From Thermoplasmatota archaeon (GTDB lineage Archaea; Thermoplasmatota; Penumbrarchaeia; Penumbrarchaeales; Penumbrarchaeaceae): a DNA stretch of 8,630 bases. The notes under the pieces were generated by a model, which worked only from the letters and a program-made list of their open reading frames with translations, did no database searches and was not told the origin of the DNA. Where the stretch lies: assembly GCA_030595585.1 (NCBI GenBank), contig JAUVCY010000059.1, forward strand, positions 1 through 8,630, given 5' to 3'. Shown here one piece after another: positions 1-6,618 of this stretch (position 1 is its first letter; each line of letters opens with the position of its first letter). Position numbers and translations under genes: made by a program.

Positions 1-1
1 G

Positions 2-961
2 GTGACCTCGATATTCCTTCAATTCGAGGCGAAACACAACGATGGGGCGGATAGGTTCGATGAGCCAGATTTCAGAACCCGTTTACATCCGGGCCTGGGA
101 ATGATGAACATCCTCTGCATCCTCAGGGATGACATGAGGGAGGCCGATATGTGGTTCCACACGAATCACATATCCATGGATGGGGTTCCAGCCCTTGAGA
201 TCCTGGAGCGCCAGAGAAAGCATTGGGGGATAAGGACCGAGATAGTATATCCGAGGATCGGAACGGGGATCCAATTCCCGTTGCATCTGATATCCACCGG
301 TAAAAGGCGGGTCTATCGTGCAGGATCACTTATGGATTTCAGCAGGCTTCGGGATATTCGGAAGATATTGAACGAGAGGCTGGGGGAGAGGATCGGAGGT
401 GACATACCGCCCATAGCGCTTCTCGGATGGTGCATGGAGCACCACGACGCGTTCCGGGGTCGGAAACTGCACATCCCCGTGGACCTGCCCAAGACCACGG
501 AAAGGGAGAGGACTCTCGGCTTCGTCTTCGTCCGCCCCTCTCGTTTCTTCCGGAAGAGTGATCCGGAGGGCGCCTTTGTGGATTTCATCAGATATTTCAA
601 TGACACGGCCTCACGGGCCAAGGAACGGGATCACGTCAACCAGTGCTTTATGGATGCGGTCGCCCTCTCGCCTATATTCATATTTCACCTGACGAGATCG
701 CTTATCCCCGGAGCCCTTGAGGAGTATCTGGGCAGCATGGGCCTATCGGTTGTGAAGACCTCGTATGTCGGCGCGGGGGTCATGCCGGATAACAGTCGGG
801 GCGGTTATGTGGTATTGAACAACTACACTGTCCCGGACGGGGATGGTGGCGTCGCGGGATATATCAGCGTGGCCGGCCTGAAAGAGCAGGTTGAGAGGAA
901 CTCAAAAGCCCTTGCCGAGATCCTCCAGGATGTGGATTCCTTCATGCAGTTCAAGGTGTAG
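2..961 (+). CDS. CAT/condensation-like acyltransferase, 5'-truncated by window edge
   Basis: The visible 319 residues end at a TAG stop, and the gene probably continues upstream of the window. The clearest signal is H-I-S-M-D-G at residues 56-61, preceded by a hydrophobic beta-like stretch. This fits the HxxxDG catalytic motif of the chloramphenicol acetyltransferase / NRPS condensation / wax-ester synthase superfamily, in which the His is the general base for acyl transfer. In condensation-like enzymes this motif usually lies more than 100 residues from the N terminus, so the GTG at position 2 is probably an internal codon. A later Gly-rich stretch (SYVGAGVMPD, residues 254-263) and a C-terminal helix after a beta strand (about 286-315) fit the fold. 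No membrane segment or signal peptide is visible. The acyl donor and acceptor cannot be inferred. A 76-nt spacer with a promoter separates it from adk, so it is probably not in the adk operon. The superfamily call is moderately sure; the substrate is unknown. Confidence 0.6.
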   Translation: MTSIFLQFEAKHNDGADRFDEPDFRTRLHPGLGMMNILCILRDDMREADMWFHTNHISMDGVPALEILERQRKHWGIRTEIVYPRIGTGIQFPLHLISTGKRRVYRAGSLMDFSRLRDIRKILNERLGERIGGDIPPIALLGWCMEHHDAFRGRKLHIPVDLPKTTERERTLGFVFVRPSRFFRKSDPEGAFVDFIRYFNDTASRAKERDHVNQCFMDAVALSPIFIFHLTRSLIPGALEEYLGSMGLSVVKTSYVGAGVMPDNSRGGYVVLNNYTVPDGDGGVAGYISVAGLKEQVERNSKALAEILQDVDSFMQFKV

Positions 962-1008
962 TCCGCCCACTCCGCTTCTGCAATAAGTGAAGTGCACTTC
1001 CCCAATTG

Positions 1009-1015
1009 TTAATTA
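1009..1015 (+). promoter_or_regulatory. Candidate TATA box for adk (leaderless)
   Basis: TTAATTA lies in an otherwise GC-rich spacer, centred about 26 bp upstream of the adk ATG. No purine-rich ribosome binding site precedes that ATG. In archaea this spacing puts transcription initiation at or next to the start codon, giving a leaderless mRNA. The assignment rests on composition and spacing only. Confidence 0.5.
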
Positions 1016-1037
1016 CCAGAAAACCAAATCCCCTGGT

Positions 1038-1673
1038 ATGAAGATCGCGCTGTTCGGCCCGCCTGGTGCAGGCAAGGGAACACAGTCCAAGTTGATATCG
1101 GAAAAATTCTCGATCCCCTCCATCTCCATGGGTGACCTCCTCCGTGCGGAGGTTCGCAAGGGAACGGCGCTGGGGAAGGAGGCCAAGACCCTTATGGATG
1201 AGGGCCAGCTGGTCCCGGACAGCGTTGTTATCGGGATGCTGAGAGATCGGCTTCAGGGCAGCGACTGCGACGGGGGTTTCATCCTTGATGGGTTCCCGAG
1301 GGCGATATCCCAGGCCACCGTACTGGATGAATTTGTGAAGCTCGATGCCGTCATAAACCTCTCGGTAGATGACCGTTTCCTGATACAGAGGATAACGGAC
1401 CGGAGGATGTGTCCCTGTGGGACTGCCTACCATCTGGTGTTCAATCCCCCGATAAGGCCCGGCGTCTGCGACGATTGCGGAGAGAAGCTGTATCAGAGGG
1501 ATGACGATACCGAGGAGACCGTTCTGAAACGATTGAAGGTATATTCCGAACAGACCAAACCCGTGCTGGAGTTCTACAGAAAGAGGGGAGTGCTAAGGGA
1601 GATCGATGGGAACAAATCCATAGCGTGCATCAGGCACGCGCTGATCGAGATCCTCGACTCGTTACCTCAGTAA
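1038..1673 (+). CDS. adk: Adenylate kinase, zinc-LID long form
   Basis: A 211-residue adenylate kinase (ATP + AMP to 2 ADP, cytosolic). The P-loop GPPGAGKGT is at residues 7-15, the AMP-site region MGDLLRAEV at 31-39 and FILDGFPR at 81-88. The LID domain follows, with RR at 122-123, YHLVFNPP at 131-138 and QRDDDTEETVLKRL at 153-166. The length and LID insert match the bacterial-type long enzymes also found in some euryarchaea, not the short archaeal trimeric type. Four LID cysteines (125, 127, 144, 147) suggest a structural zinc site, but the first pair is C-P-C where the usual spacing is CxxC. I chose the ATG at 1038 because the family starts almost directly with the P-loop strand. An in-frame ATG at 987 would add 17 unlike residues. 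The gene is followed after its stop codon by the panE ribosome binding site, so the two are probably co-transcribed. Confidence 0.96.
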   Translation: MKIALFGPPGAGKGTQSKLISEKFSIPSISMGDLLRAEVRKGTALGKEAKTLMDEGQLVPDSVVIGMLRDRLQGSDCDGGFILDGFPRAISQATVLDEFVKLDAVINLSVDDRFLIQRITDRRMCPCGTAYHLVFNPPIRPGVCDDCGEKLYQRDDDTEETVLKRLKVYSEQTKPVLEFYRKRGVLREIDGNKSIACIRHALIEILDSLPQ

Positions 1674-1678
1674 GGTGG
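1674..1678 (+). promoter_or_regulatory. Ribosome binding site of panE
   Basis: GGTGG begins immediately after the adk TAA and ends 3 nt before the panE ATG at 1682. It matches the GGTG part of the archaeal anti-Shine-Dalgarno complement. It fixes the panE start and supports one adk-panE transcript. The spacing is a little short. Confidence 0.6.
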
Positions 1679-1681
1679 ACC

Positions 1682-2623
1682 ATGAACGTACTTGTGATAG
1701 GTGCTGGAGCATTGGGCAGCCTGGTCGGCGGCGTTCTATCCAGAAAACACAATGTAACCATCATCGGCAGGCAGGAGCAGGTGGACGTTCTAAACAAGGA
1801 AGGCCTGCATATACGCGGTCTGACGGTGGGTGATTTCCATCCAAATGCAACGACTGGATATCCTGCAGATATGAGCTTTGATCTGATCATCATCTGCGTT
1901 AAATCCTACAATACGGAGATGGCCCTTGACCACGTGGCGCCACATATAAAGGAAACCACCTTCTTCCTCTCCCTGCAGAACGGCCTGAACAATGAGGAGC
2001 TGATCTCCGAGAAGTTAAAGGCCGACAACCTTCCAGGGTCGGTACTGGGAGGTATCACCTGTCACGGCGTCACCTACAAAGGCCCCGGCCTTGTCAAACA
2101 TGCCGGGAAAGGGGACACATTTATTGGCCTTTATACCGACGTCCGGGACGAAAAGACCAGGGCCAAGGTGGAGCGGATAGTCCAGGCGTTCAACGATGCG
2201 GGCCTTGAGGTGGAGCTTACCGGAGCCATCAGGAGGGAGATCTGGGCGAAGACGATAATCAACTCCGCCATCAACCCGCTAACCGCCATAACCGGCTCCA
2301 GGAACGGGGACCTCCTGACGGACAGATATCTCCGTGAGATGATGGACCATCTGGTGGAGGAGGGTGTGGAGATCGCCCGCTCCCACGATATCGATATCAC
2401 CGTCGAGGAGATCATCAGGCGTACCCACGCCGTTGCGGACAGGACGAAGAACAATATATCCTCGATGCTCCAGGATATCACCAGAAAGCGTAGAACCGAG
2501 ATAGAGTCCATAAACGGCGCGCTCTACGACAAGGCGAAAATCAAGAATATCTACGCTCCGCTGAACCGGTCCATGTATCATCTGATCAATGCCATACAGA
2601 GGCAGTACATGAAGGAGGACTAG
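1682..2623 (+). CDS. panE: 2-dehydropantoate 2-reductase (ketopantoate reductase)
   Basis: A 313-residue protein of the ApbA/PanE family, which reduces 2-dehydropantoate to pantoate with NAD(P)H on the route to coenzyme A. The N-terminal Rossmann motif GAGALGS is at residues 7-13. The dinucleotide/substrate-domain landmarks ICVKSYNT (K74) and SLQNGLNNEE (N100) follow. The C-terminal helical domain carries WAKTIINSAINPLTAITG (188-205), whose K190 aligns with the catalytic lysine, and RTEIESINGAL (271-281), whose E273 aligns with the conserved acid (E. coli K176 and E256, from knowledge of the family). All key residues are present and the length is normal. The start at 1682 follows a ribosome binding site and puts the Rossmann strand at the N terminus. 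It sits 8 nt after adk in the same direction, so expression is probably joint. Its stop codon overlaps that of the convergent helicase gene. The co-factor preference and role in an archaeal pantoate pathway are inferred from family membership. Confidence 0.93.
   Translation: MNVLVIGAGALGSLVGGVLSRKHNVTIIGRQEQVDVLNKEGLHIRGLTVGDFHPNATTGYPADMSFDLIIICVKSYNTEMALDHVAPHIKETTFFLSLQNGLNNEELISEKLKADNLPGSVLGGITCHGVTYKGPGLVKHAGKGDTFIGLYTDVRDEKTRAKVERIVQAFNDAGLEVELTGAIRREIWAKTIINSAINPLTAITGSRNGDLLTDRYLREMMDHLVEEGVEIARSHDIDITVEEIIRRTHAVADRTKNNISSMLQDITRKRRTEIESINGALYDKAKIKNIYAPLNRSMYHLINAIQRQYMKED
2620..2623. other. Shared CTAG: stop codons of two convergent genes
   Basis: The palindrome CTAG carries the TAG stop of panE on the plus strand (2621-2623) and the TAG stop of the helicase on the minus strand (2622-2620). 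The two coding regions therefore meet with a 4-nt overlap, leaving no intergenic space for a terminator. Confidence 0.95.
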
Positions 2624-4746
2624 AAGAACTTCCCCATCATCCTCTCAATGGAGGATGTCGAATCGGGCCTCATCTCCGCGGGGAGGTACTTGAGGTATTT
2701 CGGCTGCGCCATCCTCTCCTCCAACATTATAATGGCCGCCCTGTCCGTCTCGGAGCGGATGGACCTGCCGGCCGCCTGCAGTATCCTGTTGACAGCCGGG
2801 TACTCGTAGGAGTATTCGTCCCCCTTGACCATGCCGTACCGTTTCCGGTAGAGGTCTCGAACCGCCTTCACCTCCAGGGATGGAGGCGCAAGGGGGAGGC
2901 CGACGATCACCACCGTGGAGAGGATATTGTCCCTGTAATCCACACCCTCGGAAAGGGAGCCCCCCATGACCCCCATAAGGACGGCACCCCGCCCCCTCTT
3001 CGACCTTATCAGGTCCTCCACAAGCTCCCCCTTCTGGGATTTGGACATCTCCTTCCTCTCCACCAACATCCTTCTGGGCATGTGGGGGATATGGTCCTTC
3101 ACCTTCCACATGATCTGGTATGATGGGAAGAAGACGGCGATATTTCCCGGCGATGACGATGCGATCCTGGTGATGCGGTCCGCGATCTTCTGATACATCT
3201 CCCTGGACCTTCTCGCATAGGCGGTCGTCACCGACCTGTCCACCAGCACGAGCTTGTTGTCCCGTGGGAACGGGGATGGGTACTCCTTTTCCATCCTTCT
3301 GCCCCTCGCAATGCCCAGTATGTCCCCGAACATCGAGGGTGGTTTGAGGGTCCCGCTCATCAGAACGGCCGACCTGCACCCCTTGAACACCCTGCCGCTT
3401 ATCTCGCCGGGGTCCAGGCTCCTGAACGTCAGCTTCATGGAATCCCCATCCTTCCCCTCGGGGATCGAGAAGAACAGTATGTGGCTCTCCGAATTGGAGA
3501 GGATCTTGTTGAGGAACGCCGAGAGGTGAAGCAGTGGGTTATCCTCCTCCGGGTCCTTCCTCCTCTTCCCCTCCTCCTCCAGTATCTCTATCAGGTCCTC
3601 CAGGTCGAAGGAGCCGTCTATGGTCTCCTGGAACACACCTCTCAGATGTGAGACCAGCTCCCGCCTGTCCACCAATTTCTCCCCGCTTCCCGTCAGGAGC
3701 TTCTCTCCCTCCGACACTATGATGTCCCTGATCCTTTTCAGCAGGGGTTTGATCCTCCTGTTCCGCCCGGCCTGGATGAGCGCCTCATCCAGCCCGTACA
3801 TGGAGAGGTCATCTTTCTGATGGGACCTGATCCTGTCAGGGAGGTTGTGAGCCTCATCCACTATGAGGACCAGGTCGGAGAGGTCCTTGCCCAGTCCGGC
3901 AAGCACGATGTCGGTGAGGTCCGAGAAGAGGTAGTTGAAATCGCAGATCAGGACGTGGGCGCCCTTTGCAGCCTCCAGAGCTGCCTTGTGCGGACAGATC
4001 CGGTGCCTCACCGCCTCCTCCTGAAGCTCCGACACGTCCATTATCTTTCCCTTGATGGCCCGGATGAGCGCACCGGGGGCCGCCTTGAAATATGGACATG
4101 TTCTATCCTTGGCCTGCGACCTGCAGAGGTAATTGAAAGCGTAGTTCGGGAGGTGGGAGAGGTCCCTGGGGCACATGGCCTGCTTGGATATCACATCGAC
4201 GACCTTGATCTTCTTTCCGGTTCTCTCCGAGATCATTCTCAGGGTCTCCACGGCTATGCTGTGCTGGGACTGCTTGGAGGTCATGAAAAGCACCAGGCCG
4301 CCCATCTTGAGGGCATCCTCGACAGCGGGCGATAGGGCGGCGGCGGTCTTGCCTATGCCCGTGGGGACCGAGGCGATCAGGATGCGGCCATTTGCGATAG
4401 CATCTGCGACGTCATTGTGGAACTCCTCCTGTCCCGGCCTGATCGTATCAAAGGGGAACATCTTCGGGGCAGGCGCTCCCGATCCGGCAGGTCCACTCCT
4501 CGCTTTTACTCCGGGTCCTCTCCCCTCCCCTTCTCCCTCAAGGATATGGTCCCGAAGCGACCTTCTGGTGCCCTCCCTGGACTGTGGAGCAACTCCCTTT
4601 CTCACCTTCGGAATGGATGGCCCCTCCTCCTCCTCCAGAGGCAGGGGTTCGTCGATGAAACCGCATCTGGTGCATTTCTTCACCCTCCTTCCACCGGTGA
4701 AGTCCCAGACCAGTATGCTCTTGCATCTTCTACAGAACATCTCCAT
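2620..4746 (-). CDS. XPD/Rad3-like Fe-S superfamily 2 DNA helicase with N-terminal zinc ribbon
   Basis: A 708-residue ATP-dependent helicase of the XPD/DinG/Rad3 group, which unwinds DNA 5' to 3' in repair or related processes. Residues 5-28 form a C-x2-C...C-x2-C zinc ribbon (C5, C8, C25, C28) like the N-terminal ribbon of RPB9/TFS. A charged, Gly/Pro-rich linker (about 31-95) connects it to the helicase core. Core motifs in order are RPGQ (103-106), Walker A VPTGIGKT (127-134), DEAH (297-300), MSGTL (463-467), GSLSEGVD (596-603) and QAAGRSIR (657-664). Between Walker A and DEAH are C192, C208, C217 and C251, positioned like the four 4Fe-4S ligands of XPD. An Arch-like insert probably spans about 305-450. 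The start at 4746 (ATGGAG, with a second ATG at 4740) was chosen because the ribbon begins there and a GGAG lies 10 nt upstream. Longer in-frame starts would run into btuD. A TATA-like box sits in the 82-nt gap upstream, so it probably has its own promoter. Whether it is the main XPD orthologue is not decided. Confidence 0.92.
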   Translation of the reverse strand: MEMFCRRCKSILVWDFTGGRRVKKCTRCGFIDEPLPLEEEEGPSIPKVRKGVAPQSREGTRRSLRDHILEGEGEGRGPGVKARSGPAGSGAPAPKMFPFDTIRPGQEEFHNDVADAIANGRILIASVPTGIGKTAAALSPAVEDALKMGGLVLFMTSKQSQHSIAVETLRMISERTGKKIKVVDVISKQAMCPRDLSHLPNYAFNYLCRSQAKDRTCPYFKAAPGALIRAIKGKIMDVSELQEEAVRHRICPHKAALEAAKGAHVLICDFNYLFSDLTDIVLAGLGKDLSDLVLIVDEAHNLPDRIRSHQKDDLSMYGLDEALIQAGRNRRIKPLLKRIRDIIVSEGEKLLTGSGEKLVDRRELVSHLRGVFQETIDGSFDLEDLIEILEEEGKRRKDPEEDNPLLHLSAFLNKILSNSESHILFFSIPEGKDGDSMKLTFRSLDPGEISGRVFKGCRSAVLMSGTLKPPSMFGDILGIARGRRMEKEYPSPFPRDNKLVLVDRSVTTAYARRSREMYQKIADRITRIASSSPGNIAVFFPSYQIMWKVKDHIPHMPRRMLVERKEMSKSQKGELVEDLIRSKRGRGAVLMGVMGGSLSEGVDYRDNILSTVVIVGLPLAPPSLEVKAVRDLYRKRYGMVKGDEYSYEYPAVNRILQAAGRSIRSETDRAAIIMLEERMAQPKYLKYLPAEMRPDSTSSIERMMGKFF

Positions 4747-4756
4747 ACAGAATGAT

Positions 4757-4760
4757 CTCC
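4757..4760 (-). promoter_or_regulatory. Possible ribosome binding site of the helicase gene
   Basis: GGAG on the minus strand lies 10 nt before the ATG at 4746. The spacing is somewhat long, so it supports this start only modestly. The second ATG (4740) has no separate site. Confidence 0.4.
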
Positions 4761-4787
4761 AGGGGGAGTTGGTGAGATGTGGTGGTG

Positions 4788-4795
4788 TTAATAAA
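4788..4795 (-). promoter_or_regulatory. Candidate TATA box for the helicase gene
   Basis: Read on the minus strand this is TTTATTAA, in the 82-nt gap between the btuD stop and the helicase start. Initiation about 25 bp downstream would fall near 4766, giving a leader of about 20 nt that contains the GGAG ribosome binding site. This suggests independent transcription of the helicase rather than only read-through from the transporter operon. Confidence 0.5.
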
Positions 4796-4828
4796 GAGAT
4801 ATGGGGAGGGGGGTGAATTAATGGGCTT

Positions 4829-5590
4829 TCAGAGTATGTCCACCCTGAGTGGATCCCCTCTTCGTATCCCCACATTTACGCCGAAGACGTCCAGTATCGC
4901 CTTCCTGTTTAGAACCTGGTCCACCGCTCCGTCGTATCTCACCCTGCCCTCCTTCAAGAGCACCACCCGGCTGCAGTATCTGGCGGCCAGGTTGAGGTCG
5001 TGGAACACCGCCACGACCGTAAGATCGCCCTTTGAGTTCATCCTCTCCATGGACGATAGGATCTCCAGGGTATGGGATATGTCCAGGTTCTTGGTGGGCT
5101 CGTCCAGGAGCAGCAGGGAAGGCTCCTGTGCGAGCGCCCTTGCGATCACCACCCTCTGTTTCTCACCGCCGGAGAGGGAGGTGATCCGTTTGTCGCGAAG
5201 GTCCCAGGTTCCGGTGCTTCGCATGGCCTTCTCGACGATGCGTCCGTGTACCGGGCTCTCGAACTCAAATCTCCCCAGATGGGGATAACGCCCCATGGAG
5301 GCCACCTCCAGCGCTGTGAACTGGAACTCGTGGAGCTCCTCCTGTGGGACGACCGCCACCATCCTTGCCATCTCCCTCCTGCCGATCTGGTTGATATCCA
5401 CTCCCCGGAGGAACACGCTTCCGTTCTCCACCCTATCCGATCTTGTAATGCATCTGAGCAGGGTGGATTTTCCCGAGCCGTTGGGCCCCAGTATGCCCAG
5501 AAACTGCCCCTCCTCCACCCTGAGATCGATCCCCTTGAGGACGGCTGGGCCCCCGTTGTAGGAGAAGTTCAGGTGTGATATCCTCAGCAT
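4829..5590 (-). CDS. btuD: ABC transporter ATPase, BtuD/FecE type
   Basis: A 253-residue cytosolic ATPase that powers the importer formed with the adjacent permease and binding protein. All nucleotide-binding motifs are present: Walker A GPNGSGKST (35-43), Q-loop VPQEE (Q83), signature LSGGE (139-143), Walker B LLLLDEP (159-165), D-loop NLD (168-170) and H-loop FHDLN (H197). Length and the spacing of motifs match the cobalamin/Fe(III)-siderophore/heme import ATPases. The ATG overlaps the btuC TGA by one base (TGATG), and a GGAGGGAGG ribosome binding site lies inside the btuC tail, so translation is probably coupled. It is the last gene of the three-gene operon. The symbol is by family; iron-siderophore or heme transport (FecE, FhuC, HmuV types) would look much the same. 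Confidence 0.9.
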   Translation of the reverse strand: MLRISHLNFSYNGGPAVLKGIDLRVEEGQFLGILGPNGSGKSTLLRCITRSDRVENGSVFLRGVDINQIGRREMARMVAVVPQEELHEFQFTALEVASMGRYPHLGRFEFESPVHGRIVEKAMRSTGTWDLRDKRITSLSGGEKQRVVIARALAQEPSLLLLDEPTKNLDISHTLEILSSMERMNSKGDLTVVAVFHDLNLAARYCSRVVLLKEGRVRYDGAVDQVLNRKAILDVFGVNVGIRRGDPLRVDIL

Positions 5591-6618
5591 CAGGCCTCCC
5601 TCCTTGCGATGAGAAGGTAGATGAAGAAAGCCCCTCCCAGGAGGCCGGTTATGATCCCCAGCGGTATGATCATGTCCGTGAGCGCCCTGGAGGCCAGGTC
5701 GCTCAGGATGAGGAACGTTCCCCCCAGGAGGGCGGAGCCAGGGATCAGTATCCTGTGGTCCGGGCCCACGACCCTTCTGAGCATGTGCGGTATGATCAAT
5801 CCCACGAACCCGACGATCCCGACGAACGGGACCGTGATCGCGGTCATCATGGAGGCGATCGCGAGGATGATAAGCTTGCTCTTCTCCACGTCAACGCCCA
5901 GGTGTTTGGCCCCTTCCTCCCCGGCACTGAACGCGTTCAGGTCCCTCCCGTAGAAGGAGAGCACGATCGAGCCGATGACCACCACAGGCGCCACCCAGAG
6001 CAGCTCCGTCCACGTCGAATTGCCGCAGGTCCCCATCAGGGAGAAGATCACCTCGGTGGGGTTCTCCACGAAGAAATAGATGAGGAAGTACGTGGCCGAG
6101 GTGAGGAACGCCGACAGGGCGATCCCCCCCAGGAGGAGGTTGGCTATAGGCAGGCGGTTCCCCCTCCTTGCAATGGAGTATGCCAGGAACACCGATCCGA
6201 ACCCGAAGATAAAGCTCAGCAACATCCTGGGATACAGTGAGTCTCCCCACCCCATCTGGTTGAAGATGACCTGTCCCAGCACGGTCCCGAACGCCCCGCC
6301 CGCCGAGATGCCGATAATGAAGGGGTCCACCAGCGGATTCCTGAACAGCCCCTGCATGGACGCCCCGGAACCGGCCAGCCCAACGCCCACGAACAGGGCC
6401 ATCAGCACGATGGGCAGCCTCACCCTGACCACGATGGTGATCCATTTTTCGGGTAGGCCCCCGGAGAGGTGTTCCATTCCCGGAACCATCCCAGCGATGA
6501 TCCTCGCGATGTCCAGGAACGGTATCCTCTCCGTTCCTATCGAGGTGCCAAGCAGGGCAGCCAGGACCAGGGCGAGGACCAGGGCGATGATGACAAGGCC
6601 CCAGTGCCTCCGTCTCAT
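5590..6618 (-). CDS. btuC: ABC transporter permease, BtuC/FecCD type
   Basis: A 342-residue, very hydrophobic inner-membrane permease of the FecCD/BtuC family, expected to form a dimer with about ten membrane helices per subunit. Family landmarks are RVRLPIVLMALFVGVGLAGSG (from residue 65), QGLFRNPLVDP (89-99) followed by GISAGGAFGT (103-112), the GEEGAKHLGV segment (233-242) near the ATPase contact loop, and GFVGLIIPHMLRR (270-282). The C-terminal region has IIPLGIITGLLGGAFFIYLL where most members have EIPVG and GAPFF, a mild departure. The start ATG overlaps the btuF stop as ATGA (4 nt), and the stop overlaps the btuD start by one base, so all three genes are translated as a coupled set. 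A 12-bp in-frame tandem duplication lies in the first membrane helix. The substrate (corrinoid, ferric siderophore or heme) cannot be read from the permease. Confidence 0.93.
   Translation of the reverse strand: MRRRHWGLVIIALVLALVLAALLGTSIGTERIPFLDIARIIAGMVPGMEHLSGGLPEKWITIVVRVRLPIVLMALFVGVGLAGSGASMQGLFRNPLVDPFIIGISAGGAFGTVLGQVIFNQMGWGDSLYPRMLLSFIFGFGSVFLAYSIARRGNRLPIANLLLGGIALSAFLTSATYFLIYFFVENPTEVIFSLMGTCGNSTWTELLWVAPVVVIGSIVLSFYGRDLNAFSAGEEGAKHLGVDVEKSKLIILAIASMMTAITVPFVGIVGFVGLIIPHMLRRVVGPDHRILIPGSALLGGTFLILSDLASRALTDMIIPLGIITGLLGGAFFIYLLIARREA
5595..5603 (-). promoter_or_regulatory. Strong ribosome binding site of btuD
   Basis: Minus-strand GGAGGGAGG ends 4 nt before the btuD ATG and also encodes the R-R-E tail of the permease. 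It confirms the btuD start at 5590 and the tight coupling of the two genes. Confidence 0.75.
6564..6587. repeat. 12-bp perfect tandem duplication within btuC
   Basis: GGACCAGGGCGA occurs twice in tandem on the plus strand. On the coding strand it lies in the codons for the ALVLALVLA stretch of the first membrane helix (residues 12-20). Being in frame, it adds four hydrophobic residues per copy and looks like ordinary replication slippage tolerated in a membrane span. Confidence 0.8.

Noticed and set aside
987..1037. In-frame upstream ATG giving adenylate kinase 17 extra residues
   Set aside because: Adenylate kinases start with the P-loop strand as at 1038; the extra stretch contains the TATA-like element and is unlike the family.
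2600..2640. A hairpin terminator at the convergent panE/helicase junction
   Set aside because: Only the 4-bp CTAG palindrome is present, without a stem or T-run on either strand.
3820..4816. Long open frames on the plus strand opposite the helicase gene (for example 3820-4335 and 4175-4816)
   Set aside because: They lie fully antisense to conserved helicase motifs, have no recognisable domain and no ribosome binding site; GC-rich coding DNA commonly leaves such frames open.
4747..4875. Longer start of the helicase, overlapping btuD
   Set aside because: The added residues are Pro/His-rich, overlap the end of btuD and cover a good TATA-like box; the zinc ribbon gives a natural N terminus at 4746.
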